Counted from the first letter of the stretch, positions 32,828-42,256 are shown. The stretch is 64,000 bases of DNA from Chryseobacterium sp. MYb7 (GCF_002979455.1 NZ_PCOU01000014.1:1-64000); one strand, 5' to 3'. Translations and numbers: made by a program. The notes: generated from the sequence alone by a model not told the origin.

Positions 32828-34893
32828 TTTAAAGTATATTTTACTCCCAGAAATCCTCTGATTCCCTGCATCGGTGCATAGCCGTATGCCGTATCAAAAG
32901 TATAATGATTAGGATTGTTGATAGGATCATCAACATGCTTATCAAATGGGTCAAATGGTCTCATCAAGGGATCTTTAGGTCTGAAATTGAATAAATTTTT
33001 CATTCCGCAATACACTTCAAATCCGGATTTGAAACTCTTGGACACCTGAATATTAGCCAAAGAATAAAAGGGTGAATATTCAGGGCGGTAGTCGTTCACT
33101 AAAACAGGAAGTCGCATTGATCCGTAGAACTGTCCTGTAAAATCGATGGTCAGGTTATTCTCGAACTTATACGTCAGGTTATAAGTACCACTCCACTTCG
33201 GGGCATGCAGCTGTTGTGTTTTTTGATTTTCGTTATCGAATTTCTGGTATACGTCCAGATAAGTCACTCCCAGATTAACACTCAAAGGAAACTGAAAACT
33301 AAAATCGACATTCAGGGAAGCTCCTCTTGAAATTCCATATCCGTGGAGATTATCATAAATAATTTTATTAGGATCAGAATCAAAGTCCCCTACAATTTTA
33401 TTACTGAAATAAGTATAGAAAGCAGAAGCATCAAGGTTCACCATTCGGTTACCTACAGGGATTTTCCAGATATAATTCAGGTTTCCGTTGATGGATCTTT
33501 CCGGTTTCAAGTCTGATTTCACTACAACTTCCCTTGAACCCGTCAATGCTGCATGATCTTCTGTAAATAAATTAACCACTCTGAATCCTGTTCCAAAGTT
33601 GAAACGTAAAGTGTGATACGGATTAGGGTTGAATTTCCATGCAAACCTCGGTGAGTGTACGGAATGATGTACTTTATCATAATCATATCGGTATCCAAGC
33701 AATAAGGTATTTTTATCATTGATTTCCCATTGATCCTGAATAAAGGCTCCCCAGATAGGAGACTTCATCGGGGCATTGGTGATACCGTCTGAAGCTAATG
33801 TTCCTGGTGTATTGTCATCGTAAAAAGTTCTTTTGAAAGTAAGTCCGGCAATAATATCATGTTTCCCGAAGCTTCTATCCCAATACGTCTGCACAAAAGC
33901 TACTTTTTGTGTAGCATTGAACGGATTGGATCCATAAAAAGAATTCTGGTCGTGATAATTATAAGAAAACTGAGTCACAATATGTTCTTTCATCGGCCAT
34001 TCATATAAACCGAAAACCTCTGCTCTATTTGTATAAATACTTTCTCCGTACACCTCATCACTGCCACGGAAAGATTTATTCCATTGCATTTCTCCCCCAA
34101 AACGGTCTTCATACAGATACCTCAAAGCAAAACTTGCCTGTCTGTTTTCTTTTCTCTTAAAATTCCACTTGTTAAATACGGAAATTCTGCTTTGTAAAGT
34201 GGTATCCGTGAAATTATCTTTATTCTGATCTATTCTTTGCTGAAAACTAAAATAATTTAAACTTAATAATGAAGCTGCATTCTTTCCTACATTGAATTTG
34301 GTGGAAAGATCCAGATTATTTTCAAACCAGCTTGTTGTCATCAGGTCAACACTTAATTTAGGAGCGGTCAGTGCATTTTTGGTGATAATATTAATCACTC
34401 CTCCCATCGCTTCAGAACCATAAATAGATGATGCAGGACCTTTCACAACCTCTATTCTGTCAACCAGACTATTTGGAATTCCGCTCAATCCATATACTGT
34501 GGAAAGTGAACTTACGATCGGCATTCCGTCAATCAGAATCATGGTGTAAGGTCCCTCTAATCCGTTGATGTGGATATCCCCTGTATTACAAACAGAACAG
34601 TTCAGCTGAGGTTTTACCCCATTCACCATCGCAATGGCTTCAAAAATACTGGGAGTAGGATTTTTCTGAAAAAATTTCTGACTGTAGATCTCTACTGCTA
34701 CAGGACTTTTAGACCTGCTCATCGGTTTTATGGTACCGGTAACCACTACATCTTCAATGTTACTTGTCTTGATTTCCCTCTTTGTAACTCTCGCAGAATC
34801 CAGATTTTTAGTCTGTTGTAAACTCAAACTATCGGTCTCCTGCGCAAAACAATAGGTTGATAAAAAAGTAATAGAAAATAATATTCGTTTCAT
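32824..34893 (-). CDS. TonB-dependent receptor with CxxC in plug domain
   Basis: 689-aa outer-membrane active transporter. Signal peptide to about CFAQ (18); plug from about 46 (IEDVVVTGTIKPMSRSKSP, DGMPIVSSLSTVYGLSGIP, VEVVKGPASSIYGSEAMGG as IEVVKGPASSIYGSEAMGG); 22-strand barrel ending in VKYTLK. The plug holds LNCSVCNT with Cys99 and Cys102, a metal- or thiol-binding feature seen in a subset of Bacteroidota receptors. The start at 34893 is chosen because the longer frame begins inside the promoter palindrome. Ligand unknown; a metal or metal chelate is a reasonable guess. Coupled to a thioredoxin-like gene. Confidence 0.88.
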   Translation of the reverse strand: MKRILFSITFLSTYCFAQETDSLSLQQTKNLDSARVTKREIKTSNIEDVVVTGTIKPMSRSKSPVAVEIYSQKFFQKNPTPSIFEAIAMVNGVKPQLNCSVCNTGDIHINGLEGPYTMILIDGMPIVSSLSTVYGLSGIPNSLVDRIEVVKGPASSIYGSEAMGGVINIITKNALTAPKLSVDLMTTSWFENNLDLSTKFNVGKNAASLLSLNYFSFQQRIDQNKDNFTDTTLQSRISVFNKWNFKRKENRQASFALRYLYEDRFGGEMQWNKSFRGSDEVYGESIYTNRAEVFGLYEWPMKEHIVTQFSYNYHDQNSFYGSNPFNATQKVAFVQTYWDRSFGKHDIIAGLTFKRTFYDDNTPGTLASDGITNAPMKSPIWGAFIQDQWEINDKNTLLLGYRYDYDKVHHSVHSPRFAWKFNPNPYHTLRFNFGTGFRVVNLFTEDHAALTGSREVVVKSDLKPERSINGNLNYIWKIPVGNRMVNLDASAFYTYFSNKIVGDFDSDPNKIIYDNLHGYGISRGASLNVDFSFQFPLSVNLGVTYLDVYQKFDNENQKTQQLHAPKWSGTYNLTYKFENNLTIDFTGQFYGSMRLPVLVNDYRPEYSPFYSLANIQVSKSFKSGFEVYCGMKNLFNFRPKDPLMRPFDPFDKHVDDPINNPNHYTFDTAYGYAPMQGIRGFLGVKYTLK

Positions 34894-34901
34894 GAAATTA
34901 A

Positions 34902-34925
34902 AATTGTTAGACAAATCTAACAATT
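34902..34925 (-). promoter_or_regulatory. 24-bp palindrome overlapping the TonB receptor -7 box
   Basis: Perfect 10-bp arms (aattgttaga at 34902-34911, tctaacaatt at 34916-34925) around caaa. The minus strand contains TAGATTTG (34912-34919), a -7 box, so a bound protein would block transcription. The TTAG-N6-CTAA geometry is that of DtxR/IdeR-type metal repressor sites. Confidence 0.7.
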
Positions 34926-34962
34926 ATTTTTCAAATACAAAACTTAATGCAAAAAATATAGG

Positions 34963-34994
34963 TTGAGCCAATTCATGAAAAATGATTAAATTTG
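34963..34994 (+). promoter_or_regulatory. hmgA promoter
   Basis: TTG at 34963-34965, 21-bp spacer, TAAATTTG at 34987-34994: a full Bacteroidota promoter 22 bp before the ATG. Confidence 0.75.
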
Positions 34995-35016
34995 AGAAAC
35001 TACATATGAAAGTAAA

Positions 35017-36168
35017 ATGAGATATCATCACTTGGGAAATATCCCACCAAAAAGGCATACGATCTTTAAGTCTCCGGAAGATAAATTTTACTATGAACAG
35101 CTTTTCGGTACAGAAGGCTTCCATGGTATTTCTTCTTTGTTATATCATATCCACCGCCCTACGCAGATCAAATCTATCGGTGAGCCGAAAGATGTCACTC
35201 CAAAAATTGCTGTGGAAAAAAATGTTGCTCCAAGAATGTTTAAGGGAATGAACGTCACTCCTGAAGATGACTTTATGGACAGCCGAAAGATCCTTTTGAT
35301 GAATAACGACCTGAAAATGGGATTGGCAAAGCCAAGAAAATCGATGGATTACTTTTACAAAAATGCAGAATGTGATGAGCTTTTGTATGTTCATAACGGA
35401 ACCGGAATTTTGAAAACATTTGTAGGTGATCTTGAATTCGTAACCGGAGATTATCTTATTATTCCGAGAGGAACCATTTATCAGGTGGAATTGAAGTCTG
35501 ATGATACAGTTTTTTTTGTATTAGAAAGCCACTCTCCTATTTATACTCCGAAAAGATACAGAAATGAATTCGGGCAGCTATTGGAACATTCTCCATTCTG
35601 TGAAAGAGATATGATTGCTCCTACTTACAGAGAACCCATCGATGAAAAAGGAGAATTCCTAATCAAAGTAAAAAAAGAAAACCAGATTACAGATTTCATC
35701 TACGCTACACACCCGTTTGATGTGGCAGGCTGGGACGGTTATTTTTATCCTTATAAATTCAATATTAAAAACTTCGAACCGATTACCGGAAGAATTCATC
35801 AACCGCCACCGGTTCACCAGAATTTTGAAGGACATAATTTCGTAGTGTGCTCATTCTGTGCAAGAATGTATGATTATCATCCACAGGCTATTCCTGCACC
35901 TTACAACCACTCTAATATTGATTCTGATGAGGTATTATTCTATACAGAAGGTGATTTCATGAGCCGTAATCACATTGATTTAATGGACTTTACCCTTCAC
36001 CCAGGAGGCATTGTACACGGACCTCACCCTGGTGCCATGGAAAGAAGTATCGGTAAAAAATTCACGGAAGAATATGCCGTAATGGTAGACCCTTTCCGTC
36101 CTTTAAAAATTACAGAAGAAGCTTTAAAAGTAGAAGATCCTTCTTATAAAACTTCATGGCTGGAATAA
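35017..36168 (+). CDS. hmgA: Homogentisate 1,2-dioxygenase
   Basis: 383-aa iron enzyme opening the ring of homogentisate to maleylacetoacetate in tyrosine catabolism. Family text includes GFHGISSLLYHIHRPT, CDELLYVHNGTG with VTGDYLIIPRGT, GWDGYFYPYKFNIKNFEP, and the C-terminal cupin NHSNIDSDEVLFYTEGDF and LHPGGIVHGPHPG, which carry the His/Glu iron ligands. It is the short bacteroidotal form. Partner genes hpd and fahA lie 5-9 kb downstream on the same strand. Confidence 0.92.
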   Translation: MRYHHLGNIPPKRHTIFKSPEDKFYYEQLFGTEGFHGISSLLYHIHRPTQIKSIGEPKDVTPKIAVEKNVAPRMFKGMNVTPEDDFMDSRKILLMNNDLKMGLAKPRKSMDYFYKNAECDELLYVHNGTGILKTFVGDLEFVTGDYLIIPRGTIYQVELKSDDTVFFVLESHSPIYTPKRYRNEFGQLLEHSPFCERDMIAPTYREPIDEKGEFLIKVKKENQITDFIYATHPFDVAGWDGYFYPYKFNIKNFEPITGRIHQPPPVHQNFEGHNFVVCSFCARMYDYHPQAIPAPYNHSNIDSDEVLFYTEGDFMSRNHIDLMDFTLHPGGIVHGPHPGAMERSIGKKFTEEYAVMVDPFRPLKITEEALKVEDPSYKTSWLE

Positions 36169-36207
36169 AACAGTAAAATTATCAAGAAAGTACTACTGAA
36201 TACATAC

Positions 36208-36244
36208 AAAAGACGCTTTAAATCCTTTATTTAAAGCGTCTTTT
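36208..36244 (+). terminator. Terminator after hmgA
   Basis: Stem 36208-36222 with 36230-36244 ending in a T run. Confidence 0.9.
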
Positions 36245-36339
36245 TTCGTAAATTTGTGAGGTATGGTTAACATATTAACCATCATTATTTTTCATAACGC
36301 ATCCTAAGTAATGGTGGTTTAAAACAAAATCAATATTAC

Positions 36340-37851
36340 ATGTTAGAAAGAATCAGATTAGAAAGTCTACACGAAAAAGTTACTACAGCTGAAAATGCAG
36401 TAAAAATCATTAAAGACGGTATGACCATCGGGTCCAGCGGCTTTACAAAAGCAGGTGACAGCAAAGCCATTTTGCCGGCACTTGCAGAAAGAGGAAAAAC
36501 AGAAAACCTGAAAGTCACTTTGATGACCGGAGCTTCATTGGGTCACGGTACCGACGGAAAACTGGCAGAGACCAATGTTTTGAAGAAAAGAATGCCATTT
36601 CAGGTAGATCCTATCTTAAGAAACAAGATCAATAACGGTGAAATTCTCTTCATCGATCAACATTTAAGCGAAAGTGCCGAACTTCTTCACACTAAAAATC
36701 TTCAAAGCATAGACGTAGCCATTATCGAAGCTGCTTATATTGAAAGAGACGGAAGCATTGTTCCTACTACTTCTGTAGGAAATTCAGTGACTTTTGCGGC
36801 TTTGGCTAAAAAAGTGATTATTGAGATCAATACCGAAGTTCCTGAAGAAGTCTACGGAATTCATGATATCTACCAGGCTGAAGATTATCCTTATAGAAAT
36901 GTTATCCCAATTGTAGCTCCATGGAACAAAATCGGGAGAAAAAGCATTCCTGTAGATCCTGAAAAAATTGAAGCCATTGTTTTCACCAACCGTAAAGACA
37001 GCCCGGCCGATATTGCAGAGCCAGATGAAAAAACAACAGCTATCGCCAAGCACCTTCTTGCCTTCTTTGAGAATGAAGTTCTTTTAGGTCGTCTTACCGA
37101 CAGATTACTTCCTCTTCAGGCAGGTATTGGTAAAGTTGCCAATGCTGTTTTGACAGGATTCAAAGACAGTAATTTTTATGACCTGACGATGTTTTCTGAA
37201 GTACTGCAGGACAGCACATTTGATCTGATAGATTCCGGTAAGCTAAGCTTTGCTTCTGCATCTTCCATTACCGTTTCTCAGGAATGTTATGAAAGAGTTT
37301 TAGGAAATCTGTCAAAATATAAAGACAAGTTCGTTTTAAGACCTCAGAATATTTCCAATACTCCGGGGTTGATCAGAAGGTTAGGAGTAATTGCCATCAA
37401 TACAGCTATTGAATTTGATATCTATGGAAACGTAAACTCTACCCATATTGGAGGTACAAAAATCATGAACGGAATCGGAGGTTCCGGAGACTTCGCAAGA
37501 AATGCCTATTTAAGTATTTTCGTAACTCAGGCAGCTTCAAAAGGCAACAATATTTCCCATGTTCTTCCAATGGTTTCCCATACCGATCATACAGAACATG
37601 ATGTAGATATTCTGGTAACAGATGTTGGATTGGCTGACTTAAGAGGATTGGCTCCAAGAGAAAGGGCACAGAAAATCATCGACAATTGTGTTCACCCGGA
37701 TTATAAGGAAGAATTACAATCTTACTTCGACAGAGCTTGTGAAAAGGGAGGCCATACTCCCCATTTACTTCAGGAAGCGTTCAGTTGGCATTTACGATTT
37801 GCAGAAACCGGGAGTATGAAGCAGAAAACAACCGCAGAAATTTCTAATTAA
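36340..37851 (+). CDS. Succinate/acetate CoA-transferase family (AarC/Cat1-like)
   Basis: 503-aa class I CoA-transferase or acetyl-CoA hydrolase. Motifs: GMTIGSSGFTKAGDSKAILPAL, LPLQAGIGKVANAVL, the catalytic-type glutamate in MFSEVLQDSTFDLID, and GGSGDFARNAY (oxyanion loop). The C-terminal LGLADLRGLAPRERAQ-like part reads VGLADLRGLAPRERAQ. In AarC it converts succinyl-CoA plus acetate to acetyl-CoA plus succinate. A terminator follows, so it is probably a single-gene unit. Confidence 0.88.
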   Translation: MLERIRLESLHEKVTTAENAVKIIKDGMTIGSSGFTKAGDSKAILPALAERGKTENLKVTLMTGASLGHGTDGKLAETNVLKKRMPFQVDPILRNKINNGEILFIDQHLSESAELLHTKNLQSIDVAIIEAAYIERDGSIVPTTSVGNSVTFAALAKKVIIEINTEVPEEVYGIHDIYQAEDYPYRNVIPIVAPWNKIGRKSIPVDPEKIEAIVFTNRKDSPADIAEPDEKTTAIAKHLLAFFENEVLLGRLTDRLLPLQAGIGKVANAVLTGFKDSNFYDLTMFSEVLQDSTFDLIDSGKLSFASASSITVSQECYERVLGNLSKYKDKFVLRPQNISNTPGLIRRLGVIAINTAIEFDIYGNVNSTHIGGTKIMNGIGGSGDFARNAYLSIFVTQAASKGNNISHVLPMVSHTDHTEHDVDILVTDVGLADLRGLAPRERAQKIIDNCVHPDYKEELQSYFDRACEKGGHTPHLLQEAFSWHLRFAETGSMKQKTTAEISN

Positions 37852-37888
37852 TCTGGAATTCAGTTTAAGAAAAACCTAAAATAATTGA

Positions 37889-37927
37889 CCGTCATTTGCT
37901 TTTTTAAAGTTTAATGACGGTTTTTTT
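37889..37927 (+). terminator. Terminator, left copy of a duplicated pair
   Basis: Stem ccgtcatt (37889-37896) with aatgacgg (37913-37920) and a T7 run. The 48 bp around it are nearly repeated at 38315-38362. Confidence 0.85.
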
Positions 37928-38031
37928 GGAATAAATTATATATTTCGGAATTAATTTTTAAATTTAAAAGATTTTAAAAGCGTACTCCGAAAAGCTATAT
38001 GAGTAGGAAAAACTAAAAACAATAATAACTT

Positions 38032-38217
38032 ATGAAAAATCTTAAAAAAATGAAGAGAAACGAGCTAAAAAATGTAAAAGGAGGTGATAATCCGACACGT
38101 ATTGTTTGTGTTCAACTTATGAATCAATTTGTAGAAGCATTTCCTGAAGATTTTTGCTATAATCCGGAAAATTCGAGTCATACAGTATGTGTATGCAAAA
38201 GACTGTATGGTTTATAA
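38032..38217 (+). CDS. GG-leader secreted peptide (bacteriocin-like)
   Basis: 61-aa precursor. Residues 1-18 (MKNLKKMKRNELKNVKGG) form a double-glycine leader of the kind cut by C39-peptidase ABC exporters. The 43-residue core has four cysteines (26, 42, 53, 55), including a VCVC motif, and no obvious ring-forming motif. Similar leaders in Chryseobacterium are annotated as bacteriocin-like, from memory. No exporter, immunity or modification gene is within the window. It lies alone between two nearly identical terminators. Activity is unknown. Confidence 0.78.
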   Translation: MKNLKKMKRNELKNVKGGDNPTRIVCVQLMNQFVEAFPEDFCYNPENSSHTVCVCKRLYGL

Positions 38218-38322
38218 TATGATAATACAAGGACAATCATCGGTCTAAGTTTATTAAAACTATGGCATACGATGAGTTCTGCTTTATATAATTATCAATA
38301 AGCAAAGTTTAAAAATAATTGA

Positions 38323-38360
38323 CCGTCATTTACTTTCTTTAAGTTAAATGACGGTTTTTT
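38323..38360 (+). terminator. Terminator, right copy of a duplicated pair
   Basis: Stem ccgtcattta (38323-38332) with taaatgacgg (38345-38354) and a T8 run; near-copy of the hairpin at 37889-37927. Confidence 0.85.
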
Positions 38361-38612
38361 TTGGAAACAAATATTCGATCAGACTTCCCAAAATATTCAC
38401 TGTAAATTGTTGACGTTTCGATGTTGTATCTTCTATCTAACAATGATTTTTCCAAGCTCAGGCTAATTAAGAACCCTACATCAATAAGGCAAAAACCATT
38501 GAATTCCAACACATTAAACCCTTCTTATTTATTCCTAAATTGTTTCCCACAACATGACAAAAGTCTGCATAATATCCTCAAAATATTTATATGAATATAA
38601 AATTATAAAGAT

Positions 38613-38620
38613 TATCTTTG
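38613..38620 (+). promoter_or_regulatory. -7 box for the second CoA-transferase
   Basis: TATCTTTG lies 63 bp upstream of the ATG at 38684. Confidence 0.45.
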
Positions 38621-38683
38621 AGAGAATAGAAGCATTTTATAAGCTGTATCAATACGCTAGACACCTTTAAAAAAAGACAAAAT

Positions 38684-39958
38684 ATGAATAATTACATCAG
38701 TGCAGAAGAAGCAATATATACCATAAAAAGCGGAAACCGTGTATTTTTCCATGGGAGTGCATGCACTCCCAATTATTTGATTGATGAGCTGGCAAGACAG
38801 TCTGGCCGGTTACAAAATGTTGAAATGGTTTCTATTACCCAGCAGGGAAATGTAGAGATTGCAAAACCGGAATATAAAGACAGTTTTTTCATCAATTCTT
38901 TATTTGTTTCCACACCTGTGCGTGATGCTGTGAATTCTGAACGCGGAGACTTTGTTCCCGTTTTCTTAAGCGAAATTCCTATTCTATTCAGAAAAAACAT
39001 TCTCCCTCTTGATGTAGCCATTGTCACAGTTTCCCCTCCGGACAAACATGGTTTCTGTACATTGGGAACCTCTGTAGACATCGCAAGAGCTGCTGTAGAT
39101 ACGACGAAAATCATCGTTGCCATTGTTAATCCGAGAATGCCGAGAACCCATGGGGACGGAATGATCCACATCAGCAGAATCCATAAACTGGTTTGGCATG
39201 AAGAAGAACTTCCTACCGTAGATTATGGTTCAAAAGTAGGCCCCGAAGAAATGCTTGTAGGAAAAAATGTGGCAGAACTTATTGAAGACAAATCTACTCT
39301 TCAGATGGGTATCGGAACGATTCCGGATGCAGTGCTGAAATGCCTTACCAATCACAAGGATCTGGGAATCCACACAGAGATGCTGAGTGACGGTGTTATT
39401 GATCTGATTCAGGATGATGTGATCAACAACAAATACAAGGGCTATAATGATAACAAAACCATTACCAGTTTCTGTTTCGGAACCCGAAAACTTTATGATT
39501 ATGTAGATGACAATACCGTATTTGCGTTCAGAGACGTAAGTGAAGTCAATTTCCCGATCAACATCATGAGAAACAAAAAAATGGTAGCCATCAATTCTGC
39601 CATTGAAATAGATCTTACAGGGCAGGTATGTGCAGATTCTATAGGAACCATGCAATACAGCGGAATCGGAGGACAAATGGACTTTATGCGTGGTGCTGCT
39701 TTAAGTGATGATGGAAAACCTATCATAGCCATTACCGCAAGAACAAAAAAAGGAATTTCCAGAATTGTACCTTTTCTTAAACAGGGTGCCGGGGTAGTCA
39801 CCACAAGAGGCCATATTCATTATGTAGTTACAGAGTACGGAACAGCTTATCTATATGGTAAAAACCTCCGCCAGAGAGCACAGGAACTCATCAGTATTGC
39901 CCATCCGGATGACAGAGAAATGTTGGAAAGAGCTGCCTTTGAAAGGTTTAAACACTGA
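38684..39958 (+). CDS. 4-hydroxybutyrate/butyryl-CoA-type CoA-transferase
   Basis: 424-aa family I CoA-transferase (Cat2 group). Motifs: FFHGSACTPNYLIDELA, VTVSPPDKHGFCTLGTS, LQMGIGTIPDAVL, catalytic glutamate in IHTEMLSDGVIDL, and YSGIGGQMDFMRGA. It moves CoA between acyl-CoA and acetate or a related acid; the exact acids cannot be told. It belongs to a different subgroup from the 36340-37851 enzyme, so the two are not a recent duplication. Confidence 0.87.
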   Translation: MNNYISAEEAIYTIKSGNRVFFHGSACTPNYLIDELARQSGRLQNVEMVSITQQGNVEIAKPEYKDSFFINSLFVSTPVRDAVNSERGDFVPVFLSEIPILFRKNILPLDVAIVTVSPPDKHGFCTLGTSVDIARAAVDTTKIIVAIVNPRMPRTHGDGMIHISRIHKLVWHEEELPTVDYGSKVGPEEMLVGKNVAELIEDKSTLQMGIGTIPDAVLKCLTNHKDLGIHTEMLSDGVIDLIQDDVINNKYKGYNDNKTITSFCFGTRKLYDYVDDNTVFAFRDVSEVNFPINIMRNKKMVAINSAIEIDLTGQVCADSIGTMQYSGIGGQMDFMRGAALSDDGKPIIAITARTKKGISRIVPFLKQGAGVVTTRGHIHYVVTEYGTAYLYGKNLRQRAQELISIAHPDDREMLERAAFERFKH

Positions 39959-40062
39959 TAATCAAACCACAAAGATTTCAAAAACTATTCTTCACCTGAA
40001 AAATAAAACAAATTTTGAATTTAACATCACAAAATCGTACGAAAATATTAATATTTTGGCAG

Positions 40063-40070
40063 TATATTTG
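40063..40070 (+). promoter_or_regulatory. -7 box for the 40097 gene
   Basis: TATATTTG lies 26 bp upstream of the TTG start. Confidence 0.55.
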
Positions 40071-40096
40071 ATAAAACTCATTCAAAAACAAGGAAA

Positions 40097-40888
40097 TTGA
40101 AAACTATATATAATTCGATACGAGAGGAGGTTGTAAAGCATTCCAAGGTAAGAAATTCTGTTTTGGGGAATGTGAGTGAATGGAAGAGAAGCCATTATAT
40201 TATTCTTTCCGAAATCATCAAAGACGAACTCTCTGAAGCTGAAGAACTAAAAGGTGGTAAAAAATTTGAAATCGGAAATACCATTTCCCATGTTACCCTT
40301 CAGCGTTTTTTTGAAAATGATTATCAGGATAAAACCCACAGTGATCTCAGATTTTTAAAAACGTTGGATAAGATTTGTATCTTCCTGGGCTATAAAGACC
40401 TTAACGATTATATCCTTACGGTAAGATACAGGAAAGAAGACGAAGAAGAAATCGATGATCAATCCTATCTTACGCAGATGGTTTATGATTACTGTGCATC
40501 CGCTTTTGAGTTTTATAAACTGTTCCCTATTCACAATACTGAACTGCTAAAAGATTTGGTATTCGCCGATTCACCTTTCCTGGAAAGAGCATCTCAATTC
40601 AGTAAGGAACTGTGCGACAAGGATTTTCACCTGGTTACCAAAAACAACAGATCCAACTACGAAGTATTTGATATTCATATTGTTACTGACGAACCAGACA
40701 AAAAAATATTAGAATCTCAGGAATTCTGGAATCTTCTGTTTAAAGTGGGAGAAACCGGAGAAGAGCATTTTGTGAATCAATTGAGCACTCAGATCTATTT
40801 TATCCGAAAAATAAATGATACATGGAAGATATGGGATAACTATAATCCCGATGCAGGAATGCTCAACAAAAGAATTGAAACAGTCTGA
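40097..40888 (+). CDS. Protein of unknown function, possible N-terminal HTH
   Basis: 263 aa from a TTG start; no ATG precedes the conserved-looking region and a -7 box lies 26 bp upstream. Residues about 60-105 (HVTLQRFFENDYQDKTHSDLR, then LDKICIFLGYKDLNDYI) resemble a helix-turn-helix-like N-terminal module found in several unclassified Bacteroidota proteins; this is a tentative reading. The C-terminal half (about 150-255) is mixed alpha/beta and unrecognised. Placed between CoA-transferase and hpd genes, so a regulatory role in this region is possible but unproven. Confidence 0.6.
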   Translation: MKTIYNSIREEVVKHSKVRNSVLGNVSEWKRSHYIILSEIIKDELSEAEELKGGKKFEIGNTISHVTLQRFFENDYQDKTHSDLRFLKTLDKICIFLGYKDLNDYILTVRYRKEDEEEIDDQSYLTQMVYDYCASAFEFYKLFPIHNTELLKDLVFADSPFLERASQFSKELCDKDFHLVTKNNRSNYEVFDIHIVTDEPDKKILESQEFWNLLFKVGETGEEHFVNQLSTQIYFIRKINDTWKIWDNYNPDAGMLNKRIETV

Positions 40889-40898
40889 AAATTAAGAA

Positions 40899-40924
40899 AG
40901 CCGTAGAGAATCTCTACGGCTTTC
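40899..40924 (+). terminator. Terminator after the 40097 gene
   Basis: Stem agccgtagag with ctctacggct around a short loop, followed by TTT. Confidence 0.75.
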
Positions 40925-41125
40925 ATGTTTCGAAATATTTTTTCACTTGTCTTTTGTATAACAAATGTAGGTAGCCAATTTTAAACTTAAGAAACTTAAA
41001 TATACTTAAGTAAACTCTTCTTTAACTTTATGTTAAATATATTCAATGAATCCGTGGTAATATTTTCGCGATATCTAAGAATTTTGTAATTTGCATACCA
41101 ATAAAATAAAAGTAAAAGAGAAAAT

Positions 41126-42256
41126 ATGTCAACACTTACATTTGCCGAGAAAATAGCTCAAGCAGAAAATTTCTTACCGATTAATGGTACAGATTATATT
41201 GAGTTTTATGTAGGAAATGCAAAACAGGCTGCCCATTATTACAAAACCGCTTTCGGTTTTCAGTCTGTAGCTTATGCCGGTCCTGAAACAGGAGTAAGAG
41301 ACCGTGCATCTTATGTGCTTCAACAGGGAAAAATCAGATTGGTATTAACTACCGGATTAAAATCTGACTCACCTGTAAGCGAGCACGTAAAAAAACATGG
41401 TGACGGAGTAAAAATTTTGGCACTTTGGGTAGATGACGCTTATGCAGCTTTCGAAGAAACAACCAAAAGAGGTGGAAAACCTTATTTAGAGCCGGTAACG
41501 TTAACTGATGAGCAGGGTGAGGTAAGAATGTCCGGAATCTATACGTATGGAGAAACCGTTCACATGTTTGTTGAAAGAAAAAATTATAACGGAGCATTTA
41601 TGCCTGGTTATGAAAAGTGGGAAAGTGATTATAAGCCTGAAGAAGCAGGTTTATTGTATGTAGACCACTGTGTAGGAAATGTTGATTGGAACAGAATGAT
41701 CCCAACCGTAGAATGGTATGAAAAAGTAATGGGATTTGTAAACATTCTTTCTTTTGATGACAAGCAGATCAACACAGAATATTCTGCATTGATGTCTAAA
41801 GTAATGTCAAACGGAAACGGATTTGCAAAATTCCCTATCAATGAACCTGCAGAAGGTAAAAAGAAATCTCAGGTAGAAGAATATCTTGATTTCTATGAAG
41901 GTGAAGGTGTACAGCACATTGCTGTAGCAACGAAAGATATTATCCACACCGTAACTGAATTGAAGAAGCGTGGTGTAGAATTCCTTTCTGCTCCACCAGA
42001 GGCTTATTACGATATGGTTCCTGAAAGAGTAGGTCATATTGATGAAGATCTTAAAAAACTTCAGGATTTAGGTATACTTATTGATCATGATGAAGAAGGA
42101 TACTTATTACAGATCTTTACGAAGCCTGTAGAAGACCGTCCTACTCTATTCTTCGAAATCATTGAAAGACACGGTGCCCAGAGTTTTGGTGCCGGAAATT
42201 TCAAAGCCCTATTCGAAGCATTAGAGAGAGAGCAGGAAAGAAGAGGTAATCTTTAA
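41126..42256 (+). CDS. hpd: 4-hydroxyphenylpyruvate dioxygenase
   Basis: 376-aa Fe(II) enzyme turning 4-hydroxyphenylpyruvate into homogentisate, the substrate of HmgA. Two glyoxalase-like halves: DYIEFYVGNAKQAAHYY at the N-terminus and LYVDHCVGNVDW from about 178. Iron ligands are visible as His in VDHCVG, His in VQHIAVATKDI and Glu in FFEIIERHG. Length is normal. Terminator immediately downstream. Confidence 0.94.
   Translation: MSTLTFAEKIAQAENFLPINGTDYIEFYVGNAKQAAHYYKTAFGFQSVAYAGPETGVRDRASYVLQQGKIRLVLTTGLKSDSPVSEHVKKHGDGVKILALWVDDAYAAFEETTKRGGKPYLEPVTLTDEQGEVRMSGIYTYGETVHMFVERKNYNGAFMPGYEKWESDYKPEEAGLLYVDHCVGNVDWNRMIPTVEWYEKVMGFVNILSFDDKQINTEYSALMSKVMSNGNGFAKFPINEPAEGKKKSQVEEYLDFYEGEGVQHIAVATKDIIHTVTELKKRGVEFLSAPPEAYYDMVPERVGHIDEDLKKLQDLGILIDHDEEGYLLQIFTKPVEDRPTLFFEIIERHGAQSFGAGNFKALFEALEREQERRGNL

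Larger units (their letters stand above)
38218..38683. other. Gap between the peptide gene and CoA-transferase
   Basis: 466 bp holding only the right-hand terminator copy (38323-38360) and a -7 box at 38613. The remaining 250 bp show no gene or RNA I can support. Confidence 0.5.
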
